This document shows positions 24,687-33,168 of a stretch of DNA of 64,000 nt, piece by piece. The notes under the pieces were generated by a model. It was given only the letters and a program-made list of their open reading frames with translations. It searched no databases and was not told the origin of the DNA. The stretch comes from an uncultured Muribaculum sp. (GTDB lineage: Bacteria > Bacteroidota > Bacteroidia > Bacteroidales > Muribaculaceae): the NCBI RefSeq assembly GCF_910583865.1, contig NZ_CAJTYX010000006.1, positions 23,852 to 87,851 of the forward strand, given 5' to 3'. The position numbers were made by a program, and so were the translations under genes. Position 1 is the first letter of the stretch. Every line of letters starts with the position of its first letter.

Positions 24687-26051
24687 ATGGAAGCATTTCT
24701 GATAAAAGCGGCGCAACTGATCGCCGCATTCGCCCTGCTTGTGATCATTCACGAGTTCGGCCACTACATTTTCGCCCGCATGTTCGGCATAAAGGTCGAG
24801 AAGTTCTACCTCTTTTTCGACCCCTGGTTCTCTTTGGTGAAATGGCGTCCAAAAAAGAAAGCCCTGCCGGGCGGCAAGGATGACAGCCGGGCCACATGGC
24901 GCGACACGGAGTACGGTATAGGATGGCTTCCCCTCGGAGGCTACGTGAAAATCGCAGGCATGATCGACGAATCGATGGACCGCGAGCAGATGAACAAGCC
25001 CGCACAGCCTTGGGAATTCCGCTCAAAACCGGCATGGCAGAGACTGCTTGTGATGGTGGCCGGAGTGCTGATGAACTTCATCCTTGCCATAGTGATTTAC
25101 GCCGGCATAGCATGGTATTGGGGCGAAAAATACATCGAGTACCGCGACGCGAGCGAAGGAATGGAATTCGTGCAGTCGGCCAAGGACATAGGATTCCGCG
25201 ACGGTGACATACCGCTGCTGGCCGACGGAGAGGAGATGTACGCCTCCGATCCTTCGAGCCTCATGAAGATGGCCGAGGCAAAGACCGTGACAGTGCTGCG
25301 CGACGGGCGTGACTCGGTGGAGATCGCAATACCCGAGAACTTCATATTCCGCCTCAACGACGACAAAGGCTTCTTTACCTACCGTCTCCCTGTGGTTGTC
25401 GACAACACTGTGGGTGGTGAACCTGCCGACAAGGCAGGACTACAGCCGGGCGACAAAATAAGGACCATCAACGGGGAAAGGGCATCGTCCTATACGGATT
25501 TCACCCGTCTGCTCGCCGAGAACGGCGGCAAGCAGATAGACCTTGGAATCGAGCGCTCCGGACGCAGCGTCAACGTAGCCATAACCCCGACCGAAGGTGG
25601 CAAGATAGGCATACAGCTCCGTCCCCTCACCGACGTATATCCCGTGCATGTGAAGCGCTATGGACTGCTTGAGTCAATCCCCAAAGGATGGGAGAACGGC
25701 ACAGGCAAGCTGTCGGCCTACATCGGCTCGATGAAGTATGTGGCCACAGCCGAGGGAGCTAAAAGTCTCGGCGGATTCGGAGCCATCGGCAGCATGTTTC
25801 CCGACAGGTGGAGCTGGATCTCATTTTGGGAAATCACAGCATTCCTGTCGGTGGCGCTCGCTTTCATGAACATTCTTCCAATCCCGGCGCTCGACGGCGG
25901 CCACATAATGTTCCTTCTATACGAAATCATATCTCGCCGAAAACCGTCGGAAAAATTCATGGAGTATGCACAGATATGCGGCATGGCGTTCCTGGTCATG
26001 CTCCTGCTCTACGCCAATGCCAACGACATCTACCGTTTTTTCATAAAATAA
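24687..26051 (+). CDS. rseP: RseP/site-2 protease (M50), regulated intramembrane proteolysis
   Basis: Membrane metalloprotease that in model bacteria cuts anti-sigma factors and remnant signal peptides within the inner membrane. The 454-residue protein has HEFGH in helix 1 (VIIHEFGHYIFAR, about 20 to 32), a PDZ domain (about 230 to 310, with GLQPGDKIRTINGE), and the LDGGH motif (about 400, IPALDGGHIMFL) supplying the third zinc ligand. A second PDZ is reduced or absent, since the region 110 to 220 only partly matches. It overlaps functionally with the ECF sigma gene at 12329, but no anti-sigma factor is encoded here, so linkage between them is speculation. Coupled to dxr by a 3-bp gap. Confidence 0.94.
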   Translation: MEAFLIKAAQLIAAFALLVIIHEFGHYIFARMFGIKVEKFYLFFDPWFSLVKWRPKKKALPGGKDDSRATWRDTEYGIGWLPLGGYVKIAGMIDESMDREQMNKPAQPWEFRSKPAWQRLLVMVAGVLMNFILAIVIYAGIAWYWGEKYIEYRDASEGMEFVQSAKDIGFRDGDIPLLADGEEMYASDPSSLMKMAEAKTVTVLRDGRDSVEIAIPENFIFRLNDDKGFFTYRLPVVVDNTVGGEPADKAGLQPGDKIRTINGERASSYTDFTRLLAENGGKQIDLGIERSGRSVNVAITPTEGGKIGIQLRPLTDVYPVHVKRYGLLESIPKGWENGTGKLSAYIGSMKYVATAEGAKSLGGFGAIGSMFPDRWSWISFWEITAFLSVALAFMNILPIPALDGGHIMFLLYEIISRRKPSEKFMEYAQICGMAFLVMLLLYANANDIYRFFIK

Positions 26052-26073
26052 CACCCTCTCCGACTATATAATT

Positions 26074-27258
26074 ATGGAATATCCTCGCATCACGCTACGA
26101 CGCGGCAAAGAACAATCGCTTGAGCGTTTCCATCCCTGGGTGTTCTCCGGAGCTGTCGCCCATATCCCCGACGGGATCGAGGAGGGCGACGTGGTGGCCG
26201 TAGAAAGCAGCGACAAACGTCTCATCGGTGTGGGACACTACCAGATAGGGAGCATCATCGTGCGCATTCTCCGGTGGGGAGATGCCGTCATCGACGAGAC
26301 ATTTTTCGCCGAACGGCTGAAAGCGGCCTTCAGCCTGCGTCGTGCTCTCGGCCTGATACGTCCCGACAACAACGCCTACCGCCTGGTGCACGGTGAAGGC
26401 GATTTTCTTCCGGGGCTCGTGGTCGACATCTACGGCGACACCGCAGTACTGCAGGCCCACTCACCGGGCATGCACTTCATGCGCGACACCATAGCCCGGT
26501 GTCTCACCGAAATTCCCGAAGCGGCCATAAAGAATGTCTACTACAAGTCGGAGACAACACTCCCCTACAAGGCTCACCTCGATCCACAGAACGACTACAT
26601 CATAGGCACGTTCTCCACAAACGTGGCGATGGAAAACGGGCTACGATTCAATATCGACTGGCTCAAAGGACAAAAAACAGGGTTCTTCGTCGACCAACGC
26701 GACAACCGCGCCCTGCTCGAAAAATATTCAGCAGGACGACGGGTACTCAACATGTTCTGCTACACCGGAGGATTCTCGGTCTATGCCATGCGCGGAGGAG
26801 CGACATCCGTATGCTCCGTAGACAGTTCCGCCAAGGCCGTGACGCTCACCGAAGCAAATGTTGCGCTCAACTTCCCCGACGACACACGCCACACGGCTAT
26901 AGCGCAGGATGCGTTCGACTATCTCGCCGGCATGGAGCGTGGGGCTTTCGACCTCATCATCCTCGACCCTCCGGCCTTCGCCAAACACCGCAGCGCCTTA
27001 AAGAACGCGCTCACAGGCTACCGGCGTCTCAATGCCGCAGCTTTCGCCAAGATAGCCCCCGGAGGAATCCTGTTCACGTTCTCATGTTCACAGGCTGTGA
27101 GCCGCGAACAGTTCAGGCTCGCCGTGTTCTCCGCCGCAGCCCAGAGCGGCCGCAAGGTGCGCATACTCCACCAGCTCACACAGCCCGCCGACCATCCGGT
27201 CAACATCTACCATCCTGAAGGCGAATACCTCAAAGGGCTTATCCTTTATGTAGAATGA
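26074..27258 (+). CDS. RlmI-like class I rRNA large-subunit methyltransferase
   Basis: SAM-dependent methyltransferase related to RlmI, which makes m5C1962 in 23S rRNA. The 394-residue protein has an N-terminal PUA-type RNA-binding domain (about 1 to 80; RITLRRGKEQSLERFHPWVFSGAV), a linker, and a Rossmann methyltransferase domain with VLNMFCYTGGFSVYA (SAM motif I, about 226) and the catalytic LIILDPPAFAKHR (about 292). A C-terminal Cys in FSCSQAVSREQF could be the second catalytic Cys. It lies 22 bp after rseP on the same strand. Exact target nucleotide is inferred from the family. Confidence 0.9.
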   Translation: MEYPRITLRRGKEQSLERFHPWVFSGAVAHIPDGIEEGDVVAVESSDKRLIGVGHYQIGSIIVRILRWGDAVIDETFFAERLKAAFSLRRALGLIRPDNNAYRLVHGEGDFLPGLVVDIYGDTAVLQAHSPGMHFMRDTIARCLTEIPEAAIKNVYYKSETTLPYKAHLDPQNDYIIGTFSTNVAMENGLRFNIDWLKGQKTGFFVDQRDNRALLEKYSAGRRVLNMFCYTGGFSVYAMRGGATSVCSVDSSAKAVTLTEANVALNFPDDTRHTAIAQDAFDYLAGMERGAFDLIILDPPAFAKHRSALKNALTGYRRLNAAAFAKIAPGGILFTFSCSQAVSREQFRLAVFSAAAQSGRKVRILHQLTQPADHPVNIYHPEGEYLKGLILYVE

Positions 27259-27272
27259 AATAACCGTACATC

Positions 27273-29288
27273 ATGAACATATCACGACATATCGCCTGCG
27301 GCTGCATAGCGGCCATGGCACTTACTTCAACCTCATCCGCAATGGCCTCCGACAATAAGAAATTCGACTACGTGGTCGACCGGTTCGCCGATATAGAGGT
27401 ACTGCGCTATCCGGTGCCCGACTTCGAGAAACTGTCACTGAGCCAGAAGATGCTCGTCTACCACCTTACCGAGGCCGCACTGGCCGGACGCGACATACTT
27501 TGGGATCAGAACTGCCGACTCAACCTCGAGTTGCGCGACATGCTCGAAAAAATCTACACCGGCTACACCGGCAATCGTGAGGATCCTGAATTCAAGGCGT
27601 TCGAGAAATACCTTAAGCAGGTATGGTTTGCCAACGGCGTCCACCACCACTATTCGATGGACAAGTTCAAGCCCGAATTCTCACGCCGGTGGATCATGAC
27701 ACAGCTCGTGAAGATTCCCGACAATCAGCGTCCACCCCACGAACCACAGCTCATAAAGCTGATATTCAATCCCGACTTCATGGCCAAGCGCGTCAACCAG
27801 GCCGAAGGTCAGGATCTTATCATGACATCGGCTGTCAACATGTATGAGGAAGGTCTCACCCAGAAAGAAATCGAGGATTACTTCAATGCCATAAAGGACA
27901 CCACTTCGCTCACTCCCGTATCCTACGGGCTCAATACGAAGAAAGTGAAAGTCAACGGCAAGGTCACGGAGCTCCCTTACAAACTGGGAGGTCTATACAC
28001 AAAGGCCATCCAGCGCATAGTACGCGAACTCTCCCTCGCCTCGATTTATGCCGAGAATCCGGCTCAGAAAGCTTATATCGACAAACTCATTGAATTCTAT
28101 ACCACCGGCGACCTCAAGACCTTCGATGACTACTCCATCCTTTGGGCCGAGGAGACCGACTCGCAGGTAGACTTCATCAACGGATTTATCGAAAGCTACG
28201 GCGACCCGCTCGGTATGACCGGCTCGTGGGAATCTATCGTCAACTTCAAGAACATCCCGGCATCTAAGCGCACCGAGACCATCAGCGGAAATGCCCAGTG
28301 GTTCGAAGAACATTCGCCTGTCGATCCGCGCTTCCGCAAGGAGAAAGTGAAAGGGGTGACCGCCAAGGTAATCACCGCCGCCATTCTCGCCGGTGACGCC
28401 TACCCTGCCACACCTATCGGCATCAATCTCCCCAACGCCAACTGGATTCGCGCGGCACACGGCTCTAAGTCCGTGACACTGGAAAATATCACCCAGGCCT
28501 ACGACGAGGCATCACACGGCAACGGCTTCAATCAGGAGTTCGTGATTGATGACGCCACGTCCAAGCTGCTCGACGACTATCTGTTCATCACCGATAATCT
28601 CCATACCGACCTCCACGAATGCCTCGGCCATGCATCGGGCCGTCTGCTCCCGGGTGTCGATCCCGACGCGCTCAAAGCCCACGGCTCCACTCTTGAGGAG
28701 GCCCGCGCCGACCTGTTCGCGCTCTACTACCTGGCCGACCCCAAGCTGCTCGAACTCGGGTTGCTCGACAACCCCGACGCCTACAAGGCCGAATATTATA
28801 AGTATATCCTCAACGGACTCATGACACAGCTCATGCGCATAGAGCCTGGAAAGGATGTCGAGGAGGCTCACATGCGCAACCGCAAGCTCATCTCGGAATG
28901 GGCCTACGAGCATGGCAAGCCCGACAACGTGATTGAATATGTCAAACGCGACGGCAAGACCTACATCCGCATCAATGACTATGCCAAGCTGCGACAGCTC
29001 TTCGGACAGCTCCTTGGAGAGATACAGCGCATAAAGAGTGAAGGTGACTATCAGGCCGGGCGTGACCTTGTGGAAAAATATGCCGTGAAGGTCGATCCCG
29101 CCATCCACAATGAGGTGCTCGAGCGCTACAGCCATCTCGACATCGCCCCCTACCGTGGATTCGTAAACCCGGTCTATTCACTCGTGCGCGACTCCGACGG
29201 CGCCATCACCGACGTGACAGTCTCCTACTCCGAAGATTACATTCCGCAGATGCTGCGCTATTCACGCGACTACCGTACTTTGAAATAA
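27273..29288 (+). CDS. Dipeptidyl-peptidase III-like metallopeptidase (M49), exported
   Basis: Zinc exopeptidase releasing dipeptides from peptide N-termini. The 671-residue protein carries a signal peptide (about 1 to 27, ending AMAS), unlike cytosolic DPP III. The zinc site is HECLGH (about 448 to 453, in HTDLHECLGHASGRLLPG) with the second-site Glu in EEARADLFALYYLAD (about 480). The one-residue-shorter HExxGH form, in place of HExxxH, is the Bacteroides variant. Length and domain layout fit the family. I recall related Bacteroides proteins carrying the misleading database name dihydrofolate reductase, although no such domain exists. It sits 14 bp after the methyltransferase gene. Confidence 0.9.
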   Translation: MNISRHIACGCIAAMALTSTSSAMASDNKKFDYVVDRFADIEVLRYPVPDFEKLSLSQKMLVYHLTEAALAGRDILWDQNCRLNLELRDMLEKIYTGYTGNREDPEFKAFEKYLKQVWFANGVHHHYSMDKFKPEFSRRWIMTQLVKIPDNQRPPHEPQLIKLIFNPDFMAKRVNQAEGQDLIMTSAVNMYEEGLTQKEIEDYFNAIKDTTSLTPVSYGLNTKKVKVNGKVTELPYKLGGLYTKAIQRIVRELSLASIYAENPAQKAYIDKLIEFYTTGDLKTFDDYSILWAEETDSQVDFINGFIESYGDPLGMTGSWESIVNFKNIPASKRTETISGNAQWFEEHSPVDPRFRKEKVKGVTAKVITAAILAGDAYPATPIGINLPNANWIRAAHGSKSVTLENITQAYDEASHGNGFNQEFVIDDATSKLLDDYLFITDNLHTDLHECLGHASGRLLPGVDPDALKAHGSTLEEARADLFALYYLADPKLLELGLLDNPDAYKAEYYKYILNGLMTQLMRIEPGKDVEEAHMRNRKLISEWAYEHGKPDNVIEYVKRDGKTYIRINDYAKLRQLFGQLLGEIQRIKSEGDYQAGRDLVEKYAVKVDPAIHNEVLERYSHLDIAPYRGFVNPVYSLVRDSDGAITDVTVSYSEDYIPQMLRYSRDYRTLK

Positions 29289-29325
29289 AAACCGTAACTT
29301 TGCATCCGTAAAATCTACTTAGCAA

Positions 29326-30348
29326 ATGTTAGACAAGATACAAGCACTCCATGCCGAAATCGACGGTCTGAAAGCCGCCGACGCAGCCGAAGTGGAGTCA
29401 CTGCGCATCAAATACCTCAGCAAGAAGGGTGAGATAAACGCACTGTTCAACGACTTCCGCGCGCTATCCCCCGACGAGAAACGCGCCATCGGCGCCCCGC
29501 TCAACGAACTAAAGACATTCGCCACCGACAAGATCAACGCCCTGCGCGATGCCCTCGACAACGGCGAGGCCTCCGAAGTGTCGATTGACATGAGCCGAAC
29601 CGCAGCCCCCTTAGCGCTTGGCACCCGCCATCCGCTGTCGCTCGTGCGTGCAGAAATCATCGATATATTCTCGCGCCTCGGGTTCACACTTGCCGAAGGT
29701 CCCGAAATCGAGGATGACTGGCACGTGTTCTCGGCCATGAACTTCGCAGCCGACCATCCGGCACGCGACATGCAGGACACATTCTTCATCCAGCGCTCGC
29801 CCGACGTGTTGCTGCGCACCCACACATCGTCTGTGCAGTCGCGCGTGATGGAGACCACGCGGCCACCTATACGCATCATATGCCCCGGACGCGTCTACCG
29901 CAATGAGGCCATATCGGCACGTGCCCACTGCTTCTTCCATCAGGTGGAGGCCCTGTATGTCGACAAGAACGTATCGTTTGCCGACCTACGCCAGACCCTA
30001 CTGTATTTCGCACGTGAAATGTTCGGCCCGGAGACAAAGATACGCCTGCGCCCGAGCTACTTCCCCTTCACCGAACCCTCGGCCGAGATGGATATCTCCT
30101 GCAACCTGTGTGGAGGCAAGGGATGCTCTTTCTGCAAACACACCGGATGGGTCGAAATCCTCGGTTGCGGCATGGTCGACCCTGCCGTGCTCGAGGCCTG
30201 CGGCATAGACAGCTCGGTATATTCCGGATTCGCACTCGGCATGGGTGTCGAGCGTATCACAAACCTGAAATACCAGGTCAATGACCTGCGTCTCTTCTCG
30301 GAGAACGACACAAGATTCCTCGACGAGTTCACTGCGGCACATAAATAA
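29326..30348 (+). CDS. pheS: Phenylalanyl-tRNA synthetase alpha subunit
   Basis: Class II aminoacyl-tRNA synthetase alpha chain, acting as the alpha2beta2 enzyme with PheT (not in this window). The 340-residue protein has an N-terminal coiled coil (about 1 to 90) and the catalytic domain with motif 1 HPLSLVRAEIIDIFSRLGF (about 103 to 121), motif 2 region CPGRVYRNEAISARAHCFFHQVEAL (about 186 to 209) and motif 3 GFALGMGVERI (about 303 to 313). A -7 box TAACTTTG at 29295-29302 precedes the gene, without a clear -33 partner. It is followed by nth 14 bp downstream. Confidence 0.97.
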   Translation: MLDKIQALHAEIDGLKAADAAEVESLRIKYLSKKGEINALFNDFRALSPDEKRAIGAPLNELKTFATDKINALRDALDNGEASEVSIDMSRTAAPLALGTRHPLSLVRAEIIDIFSRLGFTLAEGPEIEDDWHVFSAMNFAADHPARDMQDTFFIQRSPDVLLRTHTSSVQSRVMETTRPPIRIICPGRVYRNEAISARAHCFFHQVEALYVDKNVSFADLRQTLLYFAREMFGPETKIRLRPSYFPFTEPSAEMDISCNLCGGKGCSFCKHTGWVEILGCGMVDPAVLEACGIDSSVYSGFALGMGVERITNLKYQVNDLRLFSENDTRFLDEFTAAHK

Positions 30349-30362
30349 AAAGAGCCAACGAC

Positions 30363-31043
30363 ATGACCACGAAAGAGCGCTACCGACGGGTATTGGAAAT
30401 CTTTGACAAGGCCATGCCCGTGGCGGAGACCGAACTACACTACGACACGCCGTTCCACCTTCTGGTGGCGGTAATCCTGTCTGCACAATGCACTGACAAG
30501 CGCATAAACATGGTCACACCCGCGCTCTTCGAGGCCTACCCTACCCCTGCCGACATGGCTGCAGCCACGGAGGAGGAGATTTTCGGATACATCCGCTCCG
30601 TATCATATCCCAACAACAAGACCCGTTCCCTGTTGGGCGCGGCACGGATGCTTGTCGATGAGTTCGGTGGCGAAGTGCCATCCGACATCGACTCGCTGAT
30701 GCGCCTGCCGGGAGTAGGCCGCAAGACCGCCAACGTGATGCTCGCCGTTGTATGGAACAAGGCCGCCATGGCTGTAGACACCCACGTGTTCCGTGTGAGC
30801 GAACGCATCGGCCTGACCACCGGATCAAAGAATCCGCTCACCACCGAGAAGGCCCTTTGCGCCAATATCCCCGAGGAGGTCATCCCCAAGGCCCACCATT
30901 GGCTCATACTACACGGACGATACGTCTGCAAGGCCCGGCGTCCCGACTGCCTCAACTGTTATTTAACCGAAGTCTGCCGATATTACTCTGACGGCACCAG
31001 GAAAGCGCCGGTATCCGACAAGATGCCTCGGCAAGACAGATAA
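30363..31043 (+). CDS. nth: Endonuclease III (DNA glycosylase/AP lyase)
   Basis: Base-excision repair enzyme removing oxidised pyrimidines and nicking the resulting abasic site. The 226-residue protein has the helix-hairpin-helix MRLPGVGRKTANVML (about 113 to 127) containing the catalytic Lys, AVDTHVFRVSERIGL (about 137) with the catalytic Asp, and the C-terminal [4Fe-4S] loop Cx6Cx2Cx5C in CKARRPDCLNCYLTEVC (about 193 to 209). Full length. It lies between pheS and a TRIC-type membrane protein, all on the plus strand with short gaps, so probably one transcript. Confidence 0.95.
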   Translation: MTTKERYRRVLEIFDKAMPVAETELHYDTPFHLLVAVILSAQCTDKRINMVTPALFEAYPTPADMAAATEEEIFGYIRSVSYPNNKTRSLLGAARMLVDEFGGEVPSDIDSLMRLPGVGRKTANVMLAVVWNKAAMAVDTHVFRVSERIGLTTGSKNPLTTEKALCANIPEEVIPKAHHWLILHGRYVCKARRPDCLNCYLTEVCRYYSDGTRKAPVSDKMPRQDR

Positions 31044-31064
31044 GCCAAATAACGACCCGTCATC

Positions 31065-31730
31065 ATGGACTACGAGCAGGCATTCCTATTCATCATCGAG
31101 GTAATCGGCACTGTAGCGTTTGCCATATCCGGCATAAGAATGGCAGCGGCAAAGCAGTTCGACTGGTTCGGGGCCTATACCGTGGGGCTGGTCACTGCCA
31201 TAGGCGGAGGAACTTTGCGCGACATCCTCCTCGACATACCGGTATTCTGGATGCAGACATGGTGGTATCTCGCTGTGACAGGGCTGTCGCTGATTGTGGT
31301 GATAGTGTTCAGACGCATACTCGTGCACACCCGCGTGCTCTTCATCTTCGACACAATCGGGTTAGCCCTTTTCGTAGTGATAGGCATACAAAAGACCATC
31401 GACGCCGACTATCCCCTATGGGTGGCCATAATAATGGGAATAATCACAGGAGCCATCGGAGGTGTGATACGCGACATACTAATCAACAGCGAGCCGCTCC
31501 TGTTCAAGAAGGACCTCTATGCCACGGCATGCCTCGCCGGAGGGCTGGTCTACGGAATGCTGATCGCGTTCGGCGCGCCGGTAACTGTGCAGGGAATAGC
31601 ATGCGCGGCCACGGTAATAGCCATGAGAGTGCTCGCATTGCGCTACGGATGGTCGCTCCCCGTACTCGGCGACACATATTGCCTCGACACCCCCGACCGT
31701 CAGAACCACAAAGACTGCGACAAAAAATAA
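31065..31730 (+). CDS. TRIC-type cation channel family protein (UPF0126)
   Basis: Membrane protein of 221 residues with seven hydrophobic helices arranged as two internal repeats. The family signature glycines appear in both halves: FAISGIRMAAAKQFDWFGAY (about 17 to 36) with VTAIGGGTLRDILLD (about 43), and VVIGIQKTIDADYPLW with GIITGAIGGVIRDILIN (about 126 to 142). Homologues form trimeric cation (mostly K+) channels and have been suggested to be glycine transporters in some bacteria, so substrate is left open. Located between nth and a GtrA-family gene. Confidence 0.88.
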   Translation: MDYEQAFLFIIEVIGTVAFAISGIRMAAAKQFDWFGAYTVGLVTAIGGGTLRDILLDIPVFWMQTWWYLAVTGLSLIVVIVFRRILVHTRVLFIFDTIGLALFVVIGIQKTIDADYPLWVAIIMGIITGAIGGVIRDILINSEPLLFKKDLYATACLAGGLVYGMLIAFGAPVTVQGIACAATVIAMRVLALRYGWSLPVLGDTYCLDTPDRQNHKDCDKK

Positions 31731-31770
31731 ACAACCATAATCCCCCGTGGAAACATCACAGACACAAAGC

Positions 31771-32202
31771 ATGAAACTCCCGCTAAACCAGTCAGCGCTA
31801 CAATTCATAAAATACGCTTGCGTAGGCGTAATTAACACGCTCGTGACTTTCGGTGTGATTATTCTGTGCAAATCAATCCTCGGCCTGAATCCATGGTTAT
31901 CCAACGCCCTTGGCTACATCTGCGGCATCGTCAACTCGTTCATATGGAACAAGCGGTGGGTGTTCCGCACATCAGGCAACTACGCCCGTGAGGCGATAGC
32001 ATTCCTGTCGGGAGCGGCCGTGTGCTATGGCGTGCAACTCCTCACTGTGTGGCTTCTGTTCAATGAGACCGGACTACGGACATGGGAATACACGCTGTTC
32101 TCTTTCACCCTCTCCGGCTACGGAATAGCTACAGTCTGCGGCAACATCATATACACAGTGTCGTACTACATCTACAACAAGCTTATCACATTCCGCAGCT
32201 GA
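31771..32202 (+). CDS. GtrA-family membrane protein
   Basis: Small membrane protein of 143 residues with four transmembrane helices, starting IKYACVGVINTLVTFGVIILCKSIL and carrying the family's NALGYICGIVNSFIWNKRWVF motif (about 50 to 70). GtrA-like proteins are thought to flip or present undecaprenyl-phosphate-linked sugars for surface glycan decoration. The ATG at 31771 is chosen; a GTG at 31747 is in frame and 8 codons longer. The neighbours do not identify a glycan pathway here. Confidence 0.82.
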   Translation: MKLPLNQSALQFIKYACVGVINTLVTFGVIILCKSILGLNPWLSNALGYICGIVNSFIWNKRWVFRTSGNYAREAIAFLSGAAVCYGVQLLTVWLLFNETGLRTWEYTLFSFTLSGYGIATVCGNIIYTVSYYIYNKLITFRS

Positions 32203-32360
32203 CCAAGGAGGACGTGCAGCTATTAACATTCATTAATACACAACGCCCGCTTTTTATTCCCCGACGACCCATACTCTTTCAGTTGAAAGAACTAAATTTG
32301 TGTGTTCACTTGTTATATTTGTGAGATGACTTAATAAATCTGATTTCACAAATAAGACCT

Positions 32361-33161
32361 ATGGTAATGTTTCGACGTCGACCCTATAAAATCGGTCTTG
32401 CGCTCAGCGGAGGAGGAGCCAGAGGATTCGCCCATCTGGGCGCGCTGTATGCCCTGGAAGAGCAGGGTATACATCCCGATATCGTGGCCGGAGTAAGTGC
32501 CGGCAGCATAGCCGCGGCTCTCTACGGAAGCGGACTCCGCCCGATGGAGATAATGCGCTGCTTCATGAAGGCCCGTTTCTGGGACTTCTGCGAAATAGGT
32601 GTCCCCAGCGGAGGATTCTTCACGATGAAAGGATTCCACGCTTTCATCAACGAGAATCTTAAAGTCAGGAGACTTGAAGAATGCCCCGTACCGACAGTGA
32701 TATGCGCCACCGACCTCGACAACTGCAAACCGGTCCAGTGGCGGAAAGGCTCAATATCGGAGCGTGTCCTCGCCTCATGCTCCATGCCTGTAGTGTTCAA
32801 GCCGGTAGTCATCGGAGGAATACATTATGTCGATGGTGGAGTGCTCCACAATCTGCCGTCATGGGCAATACGCGACGACACCTCACACCTGATAGGGATA
32901 AACGTAAGCCCGCAGATAAAACCCGAGCGTTCCTCAGGCAACATACTGGATGTCGCCACACGATCATTCCACCTGATGTCGAGAAACAATGCCGTTGCCG
33001 ACATACAGTTGTGCGATACTGTAGTGTCGGTAGATTCAATCGCCGACATGGGCGTGTTTACATTAAAAGAAAAGGAAAGGATGTTCAAGAGCGGCTACTA
33101 TGCAACAAAGAAAGCGCTCGCAGAATCTCCGATTCCGAAGTCGTCATTTTCAATCCTATGA
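32361..33161 (+). CDS. Patatin-like phospholipase
   Basis: Serine acyl hydrolase with a Ser-Asp dyad. The 266-residue protein has the oxyanion motif SGGGARGFAHLG (about 16 to 27), the nucleophile motif GVSAGS (about 46 to 51) and the dyad Asp in YVDGGVLHNLP (about 157 to 167). No signal peptide, so a cytoplasmic or membrane-associated RssA-type enzyme is likely. Two overlapping -7 boxes (TAAATTTG 32293-32300 and TATATTTG 32314-32321) lie upstream with weak -33 matches. The stop is 7 bp before the alpha-amylase ATG, so the two are co-transcribed. Confidence 0.9.
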   Translation: MVMFRRRPYKIGLALSGGGARGFAHLGALYALEEQGIHPDIVAGVSAGSIAAALYGSGLRPMEIMRCFMKARFWDFCEIGVPSGGFFTMKGFHAFINENLKVRRLEECPVPTVICATDLDNCKPVQWRKGSISERVLASCSMPVVFKPVVIGGIHYVDGGVLHNLPSWAIRDDTSHLIGINVSPQIKPERSSGNILDVATRSFHLMSRNNAVADIQLCDTVVSVDSIADMGVFTLKEKERMFKSGYYATKKALAESPIPKSSFSIL

Positions 33162-33168
33162 CCGTTTT

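Noticed and set aside
33100..33168. Longer N-terminus for the alpha-amylase gene
   Set aside because: Would overlap the 3' end of the patatin gene and adds a basic stretch with no GH13 similarity; the ATG at 33169 fits family starts better.
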